Positions 36,065 through 44,464 of a stretch of DNA of 64,000 nucleotides are shown here, piece by piece; position 1 is the stretch's first letter, and every line of letters starts with the position of its first letter. The position numbers and the translations under genes are program-made. Under the pieces are notes generated by a model, which was not told the DNA's origin, made no database searches, and saw only the letters and a program-made list of their open reading frames with translations. The DNA lies in assembly GCF_001544455.2 (NCBI RefSeq), contig NZ_FCOC02000008.1:1-64000 (forward strand), read 5' to 3'. Source of the stretch: Caballeronia sordidicola. GTDB lineage: Bacteria > Pseudomonadota > Gammaproteobacteria > Burkholderiales > Burkholderiaceae.

Positions 36065-36089
36065 CATGGTTACCATGCACAACTTGCAT
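36065..36089. promoter_or_regulatory. Nested palindromes just upstream of LysR gene
   Basis: CATGGT-T-ACCATG (36065-36077) overlaps ATGCA-CAACT-TGCAT (36075-36089); both are perfect inverted repeats. They end three bases before the ATG at 36092 and lie in the divergent region with the deacetylase-fold operon. They fit an autoregulatory LysR-type site, or indicate that the LysR mRNA has almost no leader. Confidence 0.5.
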
Positions 36090-36091
36090 AA

Positions 36092-36997
36092 ATGAAAATC
36101 GAGCGATATCCGCCGTTCAATGTTCTGCAGTCGCTGCTCGTAGTTGCGCGGTGCGGGAATTTCACGGCGGCTTCACAGCAGTTGTTCCTGAGCCAGAGCG
36201 CCGTCAGCCGGCATATCCAGCAGATCGAGGAGTATTTCGGCTGCGCGCTTTTCGTGCGCCATACGCGCATGGTCGTCCCGACGGAGGCGTGCCAGCGGCT
36301 GGTGCCGATCGTGGAAGAGTTGCTGGCAACCGCGCGCCGATCCATGCATGTCACGAGCACGGGCGGCCAGACAGTGACCTTGCGCGTCACGCCCACACTC
36401 GCCGCGCGCTGGCTGATGCCGCGCCTGCCGAGCTTCTATGAGGATGTGCCGGGAACGCAGCTCAATATAGATACCGCGTGGTTCCTGCCGACCAATTTCG
36501 GCGAAGGCACGCTAGATGCCGCCATTCTCTTTGGCAACGGCCGTTGGGACGGGCTGGAAGCGACGTGCCTGATGCGGGAAAGACTGACGCCGGTGTGCTC
36601 GCCGCAGACGGCGCACGGAGAGCCGCCGCTGCGCACGCCGGCAGACCTGAAACGGCACACGTTGCTGCATTCGAGCTTTGGGCGGCGCGGCTGGATGTTA
36701 TGGCTGCAGCAGGAAAGCGATGAGCTTGCTTCGCATGCGTATCGGGAGCAAGTCTTCGATACGCTCGACCTCGCGTTTGGCGCAGCCGTTCGCGGGATGG
36801 GCGTCGCGCTGGGCGACTTGAATCTGGTGCAGGAGAATCTGGCGAACGGCGCGCTGGTAGCGCCGTTCGACCGTGTGCTGGAATCGGGCTCGGGATATTA
36901 CCTCGTGCATCCGCCGCGCAATGAATATCGCGAGAAACTCAGGCCGCTGCTTGCGTGGTTGCAGGGGATTGCGGCGGCAAATCTGTACACAGGCTAA
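36092..36997 (+). CDS. LysR-family regulator, GcvA-like
   Basis: 301 residues with a GcvA-type N-terminus: NFTAASQQLFLSQSAVSRHI forms the helix-turn-helix (about residues 24-43). The effector domain carries the family FGRRGWMLWLQQ-like segment. No Shine-Dalgarno sequence is apparent because palindromes occupy that position. It probably controls the divergent operon of two PuuE-like proteins, the MmgE/PrpD protein and the binding protein. Confidence 0.87.
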   Translation: MKIERYPPFNVLQSLLVVARCGNFTAASQQLFLSQSAVSRHIQQIEEYFGCALFVRHTRMVVPTEACQRLVPIVEELLATARRSMHVTSTGGQTVTLRVTPTLAARWLMPRLPSFYEDVPGTQLNIDTAWFLPTNFGEGTLDAAILFGNGRWDGLEATCLMRERLTPVCSPQTAHGEPPLRTPADLKRHTLLHSSFGRRGWMLWLQQESDELASHAYREQVFDTLDLAFGAAVRGMGVALGDLNLVQENLANGALVAPFDRVLESGSGYYLVHPPRNEYREKLRPLLAWLQGIAAANLYTG

Positions 36998-37324
36998 TGC
37001 GTGACTGTCCTGTCCATTGTCTTCAGACTCAGACCAAAAGCAGTATTGGCGTAAGCGAGATTCAACCGTCGCACCGCCAAATGCCATCTGTTTTCTGCGA
37101 AATCACCGACCTGCGGGCTTTTCGGAAAATTAGGACAATGCTTATGCCCCAAAGATCAATAATTCGATACATTTGTTTCCCGACGAATATTCGTGATTTT
37201 CCAGTATGGAACGTCTCAATCGTTGACGTTTATTCGCGGAAAAGATGGGAAGCATCTTTTCCGGAAGTGTCGAGGTCGAATATGGTTATTAATTTTTATC
37301 GAATTAGCAGGAATGGAGGTCTTA
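36998..37324. other. AT-richer intergenic stretch
   Basis: 327 bases with no credible gene and clearly higher AT content than the flanks. Short open frames here lack ribosome-binding sites. A GGAGG site at 37315-37319 serves the small membrane protein that follows. The composition suggests DNA acquired from another source. Confidence 0.4.
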
Positions 37325-37654
37325 ATGGATTCGCTTGATTCAGCGCACAGATTCATGGGCGGGGTTTTTCTCGGAGCGCTTGTTGCTGCGGCACTTTCAC
37401 TTCTTCTCGGCTACGCCGGCGACTATATTCCCTTTATTGCAGCAATGCCGCCGATTGAGAAAATCGTCATATCGGCAATCATCTCGATCATTGTCGTATG
37501 CGCAAAGCCGTGCATAGAAAAATTTATTCAAAAACGCGACGAAGATAATCCTGTGCTACGTGAAGACCGGAATTCGGTCATTCGCGGAAGGATTACCGGA
37601 GTTCCCTTGGGTGTTATCGTTGCGATTCTGATTCAAATTTATATTATTGCCTAG
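37325..37654 (+). CDS. Small hypothetical membrane protein
   Basis: 109 residues. The ATG at 37325 follows GGAGG with a five-base gap, better than the longer upstream start. Three hydrophobic segments are visible at about residues 11-31, 46-62 and 91-109, with a charged stretch between the second and third (EKFIQKRDEDNPVLREDRN). No family is recognised. The gene is AT-richer than its neighbours. The glycosyltransferase gene starts 51 bases later on the same strand, so the two may be co-transcribed. Confidence 0.6.
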   Translation: MDSLDSAHRFMGGVFLGALVAAALSLLLGYAGDYIPFIAAMPPIEKIVISAIISIIVVCAKPCIEKFIQKRDEDNPVLREDRNSVIRGRITGVPLGVIVAILIQIYIIA

Positions 37655-37705
37655 CAAGTATGCACGCCGATTAAGTTAGCCAGATATCCGGAACATGTTG
37701 AGCTC

Positions 37706-38509
37706 ATGAATCAGCAAATAGATACGCCAACGCTATCGACCGTTATCCCTTGCCACAATGGTGCAAGCACATTGGCTCGCGCCATTCTTTCCGCAATAAA
37801 CCAGGTCGAGCTAAATGAACTCGTAGTTGTAGTGGACGCGTCTTCCGACAACAGCGCGCTCATTGCACAGCAGTTCGCGCAATCCGATCCGCGAGTACGC
37901 GTCATCGATCTCGTGACGCGAGGTGGGCCGGGGTTCGCGCGCAACATCGGCGCGGCTGCGGCCACCGGCGACATCCTGTGTTTTCTCGATTCCGACGACG
38001 AGCACTTACCCGGGTATTACAAGTTTGCAAAAGCCGCACTCACGGCCAATCCGCAGTGGGGAGCGGTGAAATCGGGTGCCGAGATCGTCGGCCTGCCCGC
38101 GGACCTTTCTTGCGAAGACAGTGATCCGCGCTACGCCGCCGCCATGTACTCGGCGCCCTGGAATCTTGCAATGCGCAGGCCGCTTTTCTGGCTGGTTGGA
38201 GGTTTCCCCCAAAGCGCACTCTTTCTCGGCGAGTTCGGCGGCGAAGACATCGCGTTGAACAGGGCATTTCATGCCAACTTTCCAGTTGCAATTACCGCGC
38301 TAAAGTTCTGTCGGCATTACAACCATCACAATTCGCACCTCGAAAGGTTTCTGCGGCGCGCTACCGTGGTTGACGGAGAGATAGTGGTCAGCAAAGGTCA
38401 GCCGGATAAACGCGATCTTGCGGTGAATGACGCAGTGCTCCAGCACGTCGCCCAGGCGGCAGCCAACCGCTCTGTGCTATCGCGTTACATGGCCCTGGAT
38501 CAGCCCTGA
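37706..38509 (+). CDS. Glycosyltransferase family 2 protein
   Basis: A 267-residue GT-A fold protein. STVIPCHNGASTLARAI starts the nucleotide-binding fold at residue 11, VVVDASSDNS follows, and the DxD-type metal motif lies in FLDSDDEH (residues 93-100). Such enzymes transfer sugars from nucleotide donors to surface glycans or lipids. It lacks membrane helices. No other glycan genes are near, so it may belong to a small island with the preceding membrane protein. It converges with the mxa block. Confidence 0.8.
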   Translation: MNQQIDTPTLSTVIPCHNGASTLARAILSAINQVELNELVVVVDASSDNSALIAQQFAQSDPRVRVIDLVTRGGPGFARNIGAAAATGDILCFLDSDDEHLPGYYKFAKAALTANPQWGAVKSGAEIVGLPADLSCEDSDPRYAAAMYSAPWNLAMRRPLFWLVGGFPQSALFLGEFGGEDIALNRAFHANFPVAITALKFCRHYNHHNSHLERFLRRATVVDGEIVVSKGQPDKRDLAVNDAVLQHVAQAAANRSVLSRYMALDQP

Positions 38510-38511
38510 AC

Positions 38512-38541
38512 AAGCGCCGGAAAAAGATAATGCCGGCGCTT
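38512..38541. terminator. Hairpin terminator between convergent genes
   Basis: AAGCGCCGG (38512-38520) pairs perfectly with CCGGCGCTT (38533-38541) over a 12-base AT-rich loop, immediately after the glycosyltransferase stop and shortly before the mxaL stop on the other strand. The T tract is short. Confidence 0.55.
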
Positions 38542-38559
38542 CTCGCCACGAGCGCCCCG

Positions 38560-39615
38560 CTATTCGGAAAACGCACGAGTTCCAGCCGGGTTGGCCGTCG
38601 CCGTGGTTATATGACGCGAGGCCAACCCCCGATCCCTCTTGCCTTGTATGATGGTCTGCAAAGCTGCTACTGGAGCTATTGCGGCAAGCGCTGCGCGTCG
38701 TGGGACCCGCCTCGCGGGTAAAGGCAGGAACCTCCACGTCAGCAACAGCAGCGCAAGGAATGCCGGGCATCCATTGACCTTCATCTCCGCAGGTTCGCTA
38801 TGCGCCAGATTCGGATCGAGCATTGCTTTGGTCAACGACGAAGCGTCGCGCAGGCGTGCATAGCCAAAACCAATTCGCGAGGCCACAGAAGCCAGATACT
38901 CACCGCGCAGCGACGACAACTCTTCGTGACTCTCAGCCGTGGTTGGCTTGCCCGGAATTGTCGGAACCTGGATGACCTGATCGGCACGCCAGAAACCTGT
39001 CCTGTTGCCGTTCGCATCTGTCTTCGGAACGCTGACCGGCTGATCGCCACCCACGCCGATCAACCAGCCGCGCACCTTGCTATCGGCGATCGCGCGAACC
39101 CGGTCATTCGATGGCAACACAGGCGGCGCTTCCTGCCCATCGGTAAAAAATATCACGGCGCTGTTCATCCCGACCTGCTCCGCCGTATGCACCGCCGAAT
39201 AAATTCCACCTTCGGCCACGCGGCTCCAATTGGTCCAACGCATACGCCCATTGATCTCGTCGAGCGACGAAAGCAGCGCATCGAAGTTGCCGCATACTTC
39301 AATGGGCGGCATCAACAACAAGGTTCGCTGGCCGGTGAAAATGCTCCATCCGAGCTTCGATCCACAGGGCAATTTGCCAAGCGTCTCGCGCATGGCCGCA
39401 CGCGCGTAATCGAGCCGGCTCAACGGAATCTGGCCGCTGCCGACATCTTCCGTATCCATGCTTTGCGTGATGTCGAACGTGACGATGTAGTTGGCGTTGT
39501 CGCGCGGCAGCTTTACAGGCGGCATGACAAGGGCGGCGATCAGCAACAGCAGCGCGAGGGTAATCGGCCATTGGCGTTTTCCGGCAAGGCCCCGCGCGAG
39601 CGCCCGGATCATCAT
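38560..39615 (-). CDS. mxaL: MxaL-like von Willebrand A protein (methanol dehydrogenase maturation)
   Basis: A 351-residue membrane-anchored VWA protein. An N-terminal helix (WPITLALLLLIAALVM) is followed by a VWA domain whose metal-site motif is FDITQSMD (D-x-T-x-S type). A second hydrophobic segment lies near residue 300 (FLALLLLTWRFLPL). MxaL acts with MxaA, C and K in placing calcium into methanol dehydrogenase in Methylobacterium. It is the last gene of the block and overlaps mxaK by ATGA. The identification rests mainly on gene order plus domain. Confidence 0.75.
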   Translation of the reverse strand: MMIRALARGLAGKRQWPITLALLLLIAALVMPPVKLPRDNANYIVTFDITQSMDTEDVGSGQIPLSRLDYARAAMRETLGKLPCGSKLGWSIFTGQRTLLLMPPIEVCGNFDALLSSLDEINGRMRWTNWSRVAEGGIYSAVHTAEQVGMNSAVIFFTDGQEAPPVLPSNDRVRAIADSKVRGWLIGVGGDQPVSVPKTDANGNRTGFWRADQVIQVPTIPGKPTTAESHEELSSLRGEYLASVASRIGFGYARLRDASSLTKAMLDPNLAHSEPAEMKVNGCPAFLALLLLTWRFLPLPARRVPRRAALAAIAPVAALQTIIQGKRDRGLASRHITTATANPAGTRAFSE

Positions 39616-40139
39616 GGCAGATCCTCGGCTTGCGCGCCGCGAAGCTTCACGTCGTGCTGTTCCTTCACGTCGGGTTCGTCGGCGCCCTGCACCGCTTCCG
39701 GTGCGAGCCACAGTACACGCTCGAGGTTGTAGCGCGCGTCCCAGTCGTCCGGGCTCACGCGCAGCAACTGCCTGTAGCGTTGCTTCGCCTGCTCGAGCAG
39801 CGGCAACGATCTGACCGGCCCCGCGCTGCCCTCGCCTGTCGCCTGCCGCACGTACATATTGCCCAGGTCGAATAGCGCATCGTTCGCGACGCGTCCCGAG
39901 TTTTCGTCCTGGATCAATGCATCGTAGAGTTTTTGCGCGTCGGCATAGGCTTGCGATTTCGATAACACCATCGCGCGCGCGAGCCGGACTTCGGGCGCAT
40001 CCACGTTTTGACTTTGCGGGTTTGCAACTGCTTGCGCGATATCGGCTGCATGCTTCAATTGCAGTGCGTCATAAACCGCGACGACCGCACAACCTAGTGC
40101 GATCACGCCGAACGCGATGTGCACCGTCGAGCGCTTCAT
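39612..40139 (-). CDS. mxaK: MxaK-like protein (methanol dehydrogenase maturation)
   Basis: A 175-residue protein with a single N-terminal membrane helix (VHIAFGVIALGCAVVAVYDAL) and a TPR-like helical domain outside the membrane (RLARAMVLSKSQAYADAQKLYDAL and so on). MxaK is a small accessory protein of the calcium-insertion group. Both ends overlap neighbours by four bases (ATGA), so mxaC, K and L are made as a unit. Sequence alone is weakly diagnostic; position between mxaC and mxaL decides. Confidence 0.72.
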   Translation of the reverse strand: MKRSTVHIAFGVIALGCAVVAVYDALQLKHAADIAQAVANPQSQNVDAPEVRLARAMVLSKSQAYADAQKLYDALIQDENSGRVANDALFDLGNMYVRQATGEGSAGPVRSLPLLEQAKQRYRQLLRVSPDDWDARYNLERVLWLAPEAVQGADEPDVKEQHDVKLRGAQAEDLP

Positions 40140-41116
40140 GCCCAGCTCCTCACCTGAATGAGATGCAGCGCAAGCAGCAAGGTGCACAACATGAGCGCGG
40201 CCGCGAAGCAATATGAACTTTGATCCTGGCGCGGCAACTGTTCCACGAACGACACCTGATACTTCTGCTGCCGGTTGATGTCGGCCATGGCGGCGGCCAT
40301 TGCGTCGGCATCGCTTGCCTGATAGAGATGATACGGGGACCTGAGCGTAAGGAAGAACCGATGCAACTCGGCTTCCGCAGACGCGTCGCTGGCGGCCAGC
40401 GCCCGCAGGTCGGGACTATAGACGCCGCTGCGCAAGTAGATGAAATACAGGTCGATGCGATTGCGCGCAAGCCCTTCTTCAATGTCACGGCGCGCTTGTG
40501 CGTCGAGTCGTGCGCCGCCGTCGGAGACGAGTACGATTGCGCGCCGCGCATCGAAGCTGCGGCCGTCGAACTGGCCGATCGCCGCCTTGAGGCCGCGATC
40601 AAGCTGCGTGTCCGCCATGCCACGGCCAATGCCGGTTCCGCCGATTGCATCCAGAATGATCCGGTGATTCGCCGTGAAGCGCACCACGGGGATCGGGCTG
40701 ATGCCGAACATCATGAAAGCGAGGCGATCGTTGGGACGTTCGTCGACGAAACGGGTGATCGAACGCCGCGCCACTTCGTTCTTCGACATGCCGCGTGAAT
40801 CGATGGGCTGTCCACCCATTGAGTCGTCCATGCTTGAACTGCGGTCCATGAGAATGAGGATCTCGGCGCCCGTACCGGTGCGCAACGCGCTCAGGTTGGA
40901 GCGGCCCGGACCCGCCAGCCCCACGACAATGGCAAGAATGGTCAGCATGGCGCATGCTCTCCACAGCCATCCCACAGCGCGTCCAACCTGATCGGCCGGC
41001 AGCCATCCAATGTACGAAAAGCTGAGCGTATCGCCTCGCCGGCGCAGCAGAGGCAAGAGCGCGAGCGGCAAGAGCACGAGTGCCCAGGGCTGAGCGAAAT
41101 CGACAGGCGACGTCAT
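40136..41116 (-). CDS. mxaC: MxaC-like von Willebrand A protein (methanol dehydrogenase maturation)
   Basis: A 326-residue VWA protein of the BatA/MxaC kind. A membrane segment near the N-terminus (WALVLLPLALLPLLRRRGD) and another near 60-80 precede the VWA domain with LILMDRSSSMDDSMGG, an intact DxSxS metal site. A final helix lies at the C-terminus. The start at 41116 overlaps the mxaA stop by ATGA. The periplasmic VWA domain is thought to work with MoxR-type ATPase MxaR in dehydrogenase maturation. Confidence 0.78.
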   Translation of the reverse strand: MTSPVDFAQPWALVLLPLALLPLLRRRGDTLSFSYIGWLPADQVGRAVGWLWRACAMLTILAIVVGLAGPGRSNLSALRTGTGAEILILMDRSSSMDDSMGGQPIDSRGMSKNEVARRSITRFVDERPNDRLAFMMFGISPIPVVRFTANHRIILDAIGGTGIGRGMADTQLDRGLKAAIGQFDGRSFDARRAIVLVSDGGARLDAQARRDIEEGLARNRIDLYFIYLRSGVYSPDLRALAASDASAEAELHRFFLTLRSPYHLYQASDADAMAAAMADINRQQKYQVSFVEQLPRQDQSSYCFAAALMLCTLLLALHLIQVRSWA

Positions 41117-41976
41117 CGCTGCTGCCGCCTTTGCGCGCGATAAAGCGAGCGGCATAAGTCCGGTAAGGAGAATTCGGCATCGGACAAAGGCAGTTCACGC
41201 GATGCAAAAAACCGCTCCCCGGAGTGCTGGTAGAAGCGTTCAAGCTGCGCATGCATGGGCCGCAAATAAGGCGCCTTCGCGAACAACGCGGCAAGCGTTC
41301 CCGCATGCACGACTTGCCCGGCTGTCTCATTCAACGCTCGATGCAAACACAGCCAATCGCGCGCGCCGCTATTCTTTCCATCGTCCTTCGAGCCCCGCAT
41401 CTCGTTCCATGCGCGCGCGAACGGCAGGCGTTCTGCATCGCGGCGATTACGCCATTGCCACCAGCCGAACCACGCCAGAAGCGTTAGCGCGAGCACACCG
41501 AGCGTCCACGTCATCTGCCGGCGCAGCGGCGCGGTTCCCACAACCCACGCCTGCCGGTCAGGCCGCAACGCCTGAAGATCGCCTGTTGAAAACGCCGTCT
41601 GCGGCGTTAACGGACTCACGCTCACGGGCCACTCTGGCACCTGCAACGCACTGCCGCCGGGTACGTTCAACGTCAGCGATGGCAGCATGACGGTAGTCAG
41701 CGCTTGCGGTGCATTGGTGATCTGGTAGTCGATCGTGAGCCACGCGCGGCCTTGCGCGTCGTGTTCGATCCGGGGATTGCGCCGCTCGAACCAGACGCCG
41801 GCACGCCCGGTCGATGGCATCGCCACGTTGCCCTTTGACGGGAGCAAGATGCGTTGCGTCAGGACGTCCCCAATCACATGTCCGAAGGCGCGCGGTTGCT
41901 CGACGGTGGCAGCCTGCATCGTCAATGCAATCGAGCAGAGAGTGATGGCGGCCAGCCCGCGCGCGAAAAATCTCAT
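41113..41976 (-). CDS. mxaA: MxaA-like protein (calcium insertion into methanol dehydrogenase)
   Basis: 287 residues. The signal peptide (FFARGLAAITLCSIALTMQA) is followed by a periplasmic domain starting VEQPRAFGHVIGDVLTQRI, typical of MxaA. A transmembrane helix (WTLGVLALTLLAWFGWW) follows near residue 165, then a cytoplasmic helical domain. It overlaps both mxaS and mxaC by ATGA. Its presence distinguishes this block from ordinary MoxR/BatABD stress operons. Confidence 0.8.
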   Translation of the reverse strand: MRFFARGLAAITLCSIALTMQAATVEQPRAFGHVIGDVLTQRILLPSKGNVAMPSTGRAGVWFERRNPRIEHDAQGRAWLTIDYQITNAPQALTTVMLPSLTLNVPGGSALQVPEWPVSVSPLTPQTAFSTGDLQALRPDRQAWVVGTAPLRRQMTWTLGVLALTLLAWFGWWQWRNRRDAERLPFARAWNEMRGSKDDGKNSGARDWLCLHRALNETAGQVVHAGTLAALFAKAPYLRPMHAQLERFYQHSGERFFASRELPLSDAEFSLPDLCRSLYRAQRRQQR

Positions 41977-42845
41977 GCGGCTGCTTCCAGGAAGTATCGC
42001 GACAACGCTTCTGCGCTGAATGCTCCTTCAATGTAGAAGGGTTGCAAGCCGCGTTTGTCGAAGAGACTGTTTATTTCGGCGCGCCGGCGCAGCACGCCCG
42101 TACGCCAGTCCTGACGCGTTTTTTCGCGCAACCACAGGGTTCGCCGGTCACCCGTTTCAGCGTCGTCCACGCTCAGCAGCGAGCCGTGACCGGGCGGCTC
42201 GGTCTCCGCGCGATCCCAGACGATCATCGGGATCACGTAGGCATGCGTCAGCGTATCGAGCACCTTCGGCAAGCGCGTGAGCGGCCAGTGAAAGTCCGAC
42301 ACAATAAAAATAATGCCCTGCCGCCCCGCCAGTTTCGCGACCGACTTCTCAAGTCCATCGATACCGCCCGCCACGCCCGGCATCCGCGCGGCCTCCCGCA
42401 GCAGGCTGGCCAAAACGTCGCCCACGCCCTGACCGTAGCGCGCCGGCGAATACAGTTCTTCGCGCTCGGTTGCGTCGAAGGCGAGCATGCCAACCTGGTC
42501 TCCCGCGCGAAAAGCGCTATATCCCAGCGCTTCGACAAAATCTGCCGCCACGTCCAGCTTCGTCTTAAGCAGCCCGAAATGCATGGACGCGGATACGTCG
42601 ATAACCACATAAACCGGCACCGCGACTCTTTGAAGATGAACCCGCACGAGCCATTCGGCGGGAATGGCGCGCATGCTCGCGCGCAAATCCATGCGGCGCG
42701 GGTCCGGGTGATCGAACAGGCGCGCGTGCATGGCGAATGCCTGACCCGCGCCGAAGCTCGAACCCGGATGCGAGCCAGGACGCGAACCACCGGCGCGCAT
42801 CGGCAACCGGTAGTGAAATTCTGGCATCGCGCTGAATGTATTCAT
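41973..42845 (-). CDS. mxaS: MxaS-like DUF58 protein
   Basis: A 290-residue DUF58 protein with a VWA-like core: VYVVIDVSASMHFG carries a DxSxS motif near residue 93. No membrane helix is evident. DUF58 proteins always accompany MoxR ATPases. The start at 42845 (MNTFSAMPEF) lies four bases after the mxaR stop; an upstream frame extends into mxaR and is not needed. Order and neighbours give the Mxa assignment. Confidence 0.78.
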   Translation of the reverse strand: MNTFSAMPEFHYRLPMRAGGSRPGSHPGSSFGAGQAFAMHARLFDHPDPRRMDLRASMRAIPAEWLVRVHLQRVAVPVYVVIDVSASMHFGLLKTKLDVAADFVEALGYSAFRAGDQVGMLAFDATEREELYSPARYGQGVGDVLASLLREAARMPGVAGGIDGLEKSVAKLAGRQGIIFIVSDFHWPLTRLPKVLDTLTHAYVIPMIVWDRAETEPPGHGSLLSVDDAETGDRRTLWLREKTRQDWRTGVLRRRAEINSLFDKRGLQPFYIEGAFSAEALSRYFLEAAA

Positions 42846-42849
42846 GATT

Positions 42850-43869
42850 TCAAGGCACCGCGACTTTTGCCATGATCTGCGCAATCAATGCTTCCGCGAG
42901 TTCCTGCCGGCGCAACTCGTAAATAGGCGTGAAGAACACGCGATGACCGAGCGCGGGCAGCAAGACCGCGTGAATATCCTCGGGAATCAGATGCGAGCGG
43001 CCTGCGAGCCACGCAATCACGCGCGCGGCCCGCAGCATGGCGCTCATGCCGCGCGGACTCGCGCCAACGAGAATGAGCCGCTGCATGTCGACGTTATCCA
43101 GCGCGATATCAAAGTGTTGCGGGTTTTCAGTCGCCTGCCAGATGTCGAGCACGTAGCGCTCGATAGTCGCGCTGGCGCTCACGCTGCGCTGAATGTCCGC
43201 GCCAATGCTGTTCAGTTCTTCCCACCGGACCACGCCCGGCGTGACTTGCTCAAGCAGCGTGTCGACATCGTGGAAAACAGGATCGAACACCAGCGCGCGG
43301 CGCACGTCCGGGTCGGACGGCGTCGGCATGCTTAGCTCGAAGAGAAACCGGTCGCGTGCCGCCGATGCCAACTCGAACGTTTCCTCGCGCTCGACCTTGT
43401 TCCTGTCGGCGAACACGATCATGTGCGGAAAACGATATTCCCGGTCGAACGCCGAGACGGAACGCTCGGCCATTGCGCGCAGCAGGAGCGATTGCACTTG
43501 CGGCCGGGCACGGTTGATCTCGTTGAAGAAGAATGTGGTCAGCCTTTCGCCGTGCCGCAGCAAAGGCCCGGGATCGATCCGCGGCTTGCCCTCGGCATCC
43601 ACGTAGGTGTGGTAGACGAGATCCCCCGGCATCATGTCGATGGTGCCTTCAACCCGTCCAAAATCCCCGCCGATAGCACGAGAGAACGCTCGCAGCACCG
43701 TGGTTTTCCCGACCCCGACACCGCCTTCGAGCAGCACATGTCCACGCGCAAACAGCGCTACGTTGATGAGGCGAACGGTGTCTCGCTGCCCGATCACGGC
43801 TTTTGCCACGCTCTGTTCGACGCGCAACGCACTCTCGCGCCAATCCTGCAGGTGCTCGTCAAAAGCCAT
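42850..43869 (-). CDS. mxaR: MxaR-like MoxR-family AAA+ ATPase
   Basis: A 339-residue MoxR AAA+ ATPase. Walker A is GGVGVGKTT (residues 49-57), Walker B is FFFNEINRARPQ, and sensor and lid segments follow. MoxR proteins are chaperone-like ATPases that act with VWA partners on metalloenzymes. It is the first gene of the six-gene block R-S-A-C-K-L, in exactly the order of the Methylobacterium mxa cluster, but mxaFJGI upstream and mxaDEHB downstream are missing. Confidence 0.8.
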   Translation of the reverse strand: MAFDEHLQDWRESALRVEQSVAKAVIGQRDTVRLINVALFARGHVLLEGGVGVGKTTVLRAFSRAIGGDFGRVEGTIDMMPGDLVYHTYVDAEGKPRIDPGPLLRHGERLTTFFFNEINRARPQVQSLLLRAMAERSVSAFDREYRFPHMIVFADRNKVEREETFELASAARDRFLFELSMPTPSDPDVRRALVFDPVFHDVDTLLEQVTPGVVRWEELNSIGADIQRSVSASATIERYVLDIWQATENPQHFDIALDNVDMQRLILVGASPRGMSAMLRAARVIAWLAGRSHLIPEDIHAVLLPALGHRVFFTPIYELRRQELAEALIAQIMAKVAVP

Positions 43870-44155
43870 CTATCGGGTCTCCATTCGCACGGCGGCACCG
43901 TGCCGGAATCAACGCGCCGATCAGGCCATGCATAAGTCATACCGAGCTATGAGAACCTTGGTAACAGTAACAAGAGCGCCTTGAATTCAGCGACCGGGAA
44001 ACAGACTGTCACAGCATTCGATACACCTTGTGCCTGCGCTGCTGCATCGCAACTCATCACGCCTTGACGCCGATTGGGCACATCGGATGCTGAATGAAAG
44101 AAGTAATGCAGCGCGAACGGCGCTGTCCAAACCTGAAGAACATTTGGAGAAAATC
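43870..44155. other. Divergent intergenic region mxaR / small secreted protein
   Basis: 286 bases with no credible gene. It should carry the mxa promoter on the minus strand and that of the small secreted protein on the plus strand. No clear palindrome or known operator was recognised. A GGAG site at about 44146-44149 precedes the ATG at 44156. Confidence 0.4.
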
Positions 44156-44422
44156 ATGAAGACCATGATCGTGGCAGCGTGCCTGCTTGCGGGTATTGGA
44201 AGCACGTGTGCCTATGCGCAAAACAGCGGGAACAAAAGTACGGCGAACAGCGGAACGGCCACACAGGGCAATCCCGCGAGCGCAGGCGAAGCGATGGGTC
44301 AGCCCGCAAGTGCGGGAACCAGCACGTCGGGTAACCAAGGTTCGCTGATGCAACAACGGCAGAAAGCAATGTCGCCGCAAGGCGCATCAGGCGGCGCAGC
44401 CACGGGCACGATGAAGCAATGA
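44156..44422 (+). CDS. Small secreted low-complexity protein
   Basis: 88 residues. A clear signal peptide (TMIVAACLLAGIGSTCAYA) is cleaved near residue 22, leaving a mature part made of Ser, Gly, Asn, Ala, Thr and Gln with repeats such as GNPASAGEAMGQPASAGTS. No cysteine or fold motif is seen in the mature part. Many Burkholderiaceae encode such small periplasmic proteins of unknown role. The ATG at 44156 has GGAG at good spacing; a longer open frame upstream is not signal-like. Confidence 0.65.
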   Translation: MKTMIVAACLLAGIGSTCAYAQNSGNKSTANSGTATQGNPASAGEAMGQPASAGTSTSGNQGSLMQQRQKAMSPQGASGGAATGTMKQ

Positions 44423-44464
44423 GGCAAGCGCAAGCAAAAGCGCAGCGCAGCAAAGTCGTGCGCT

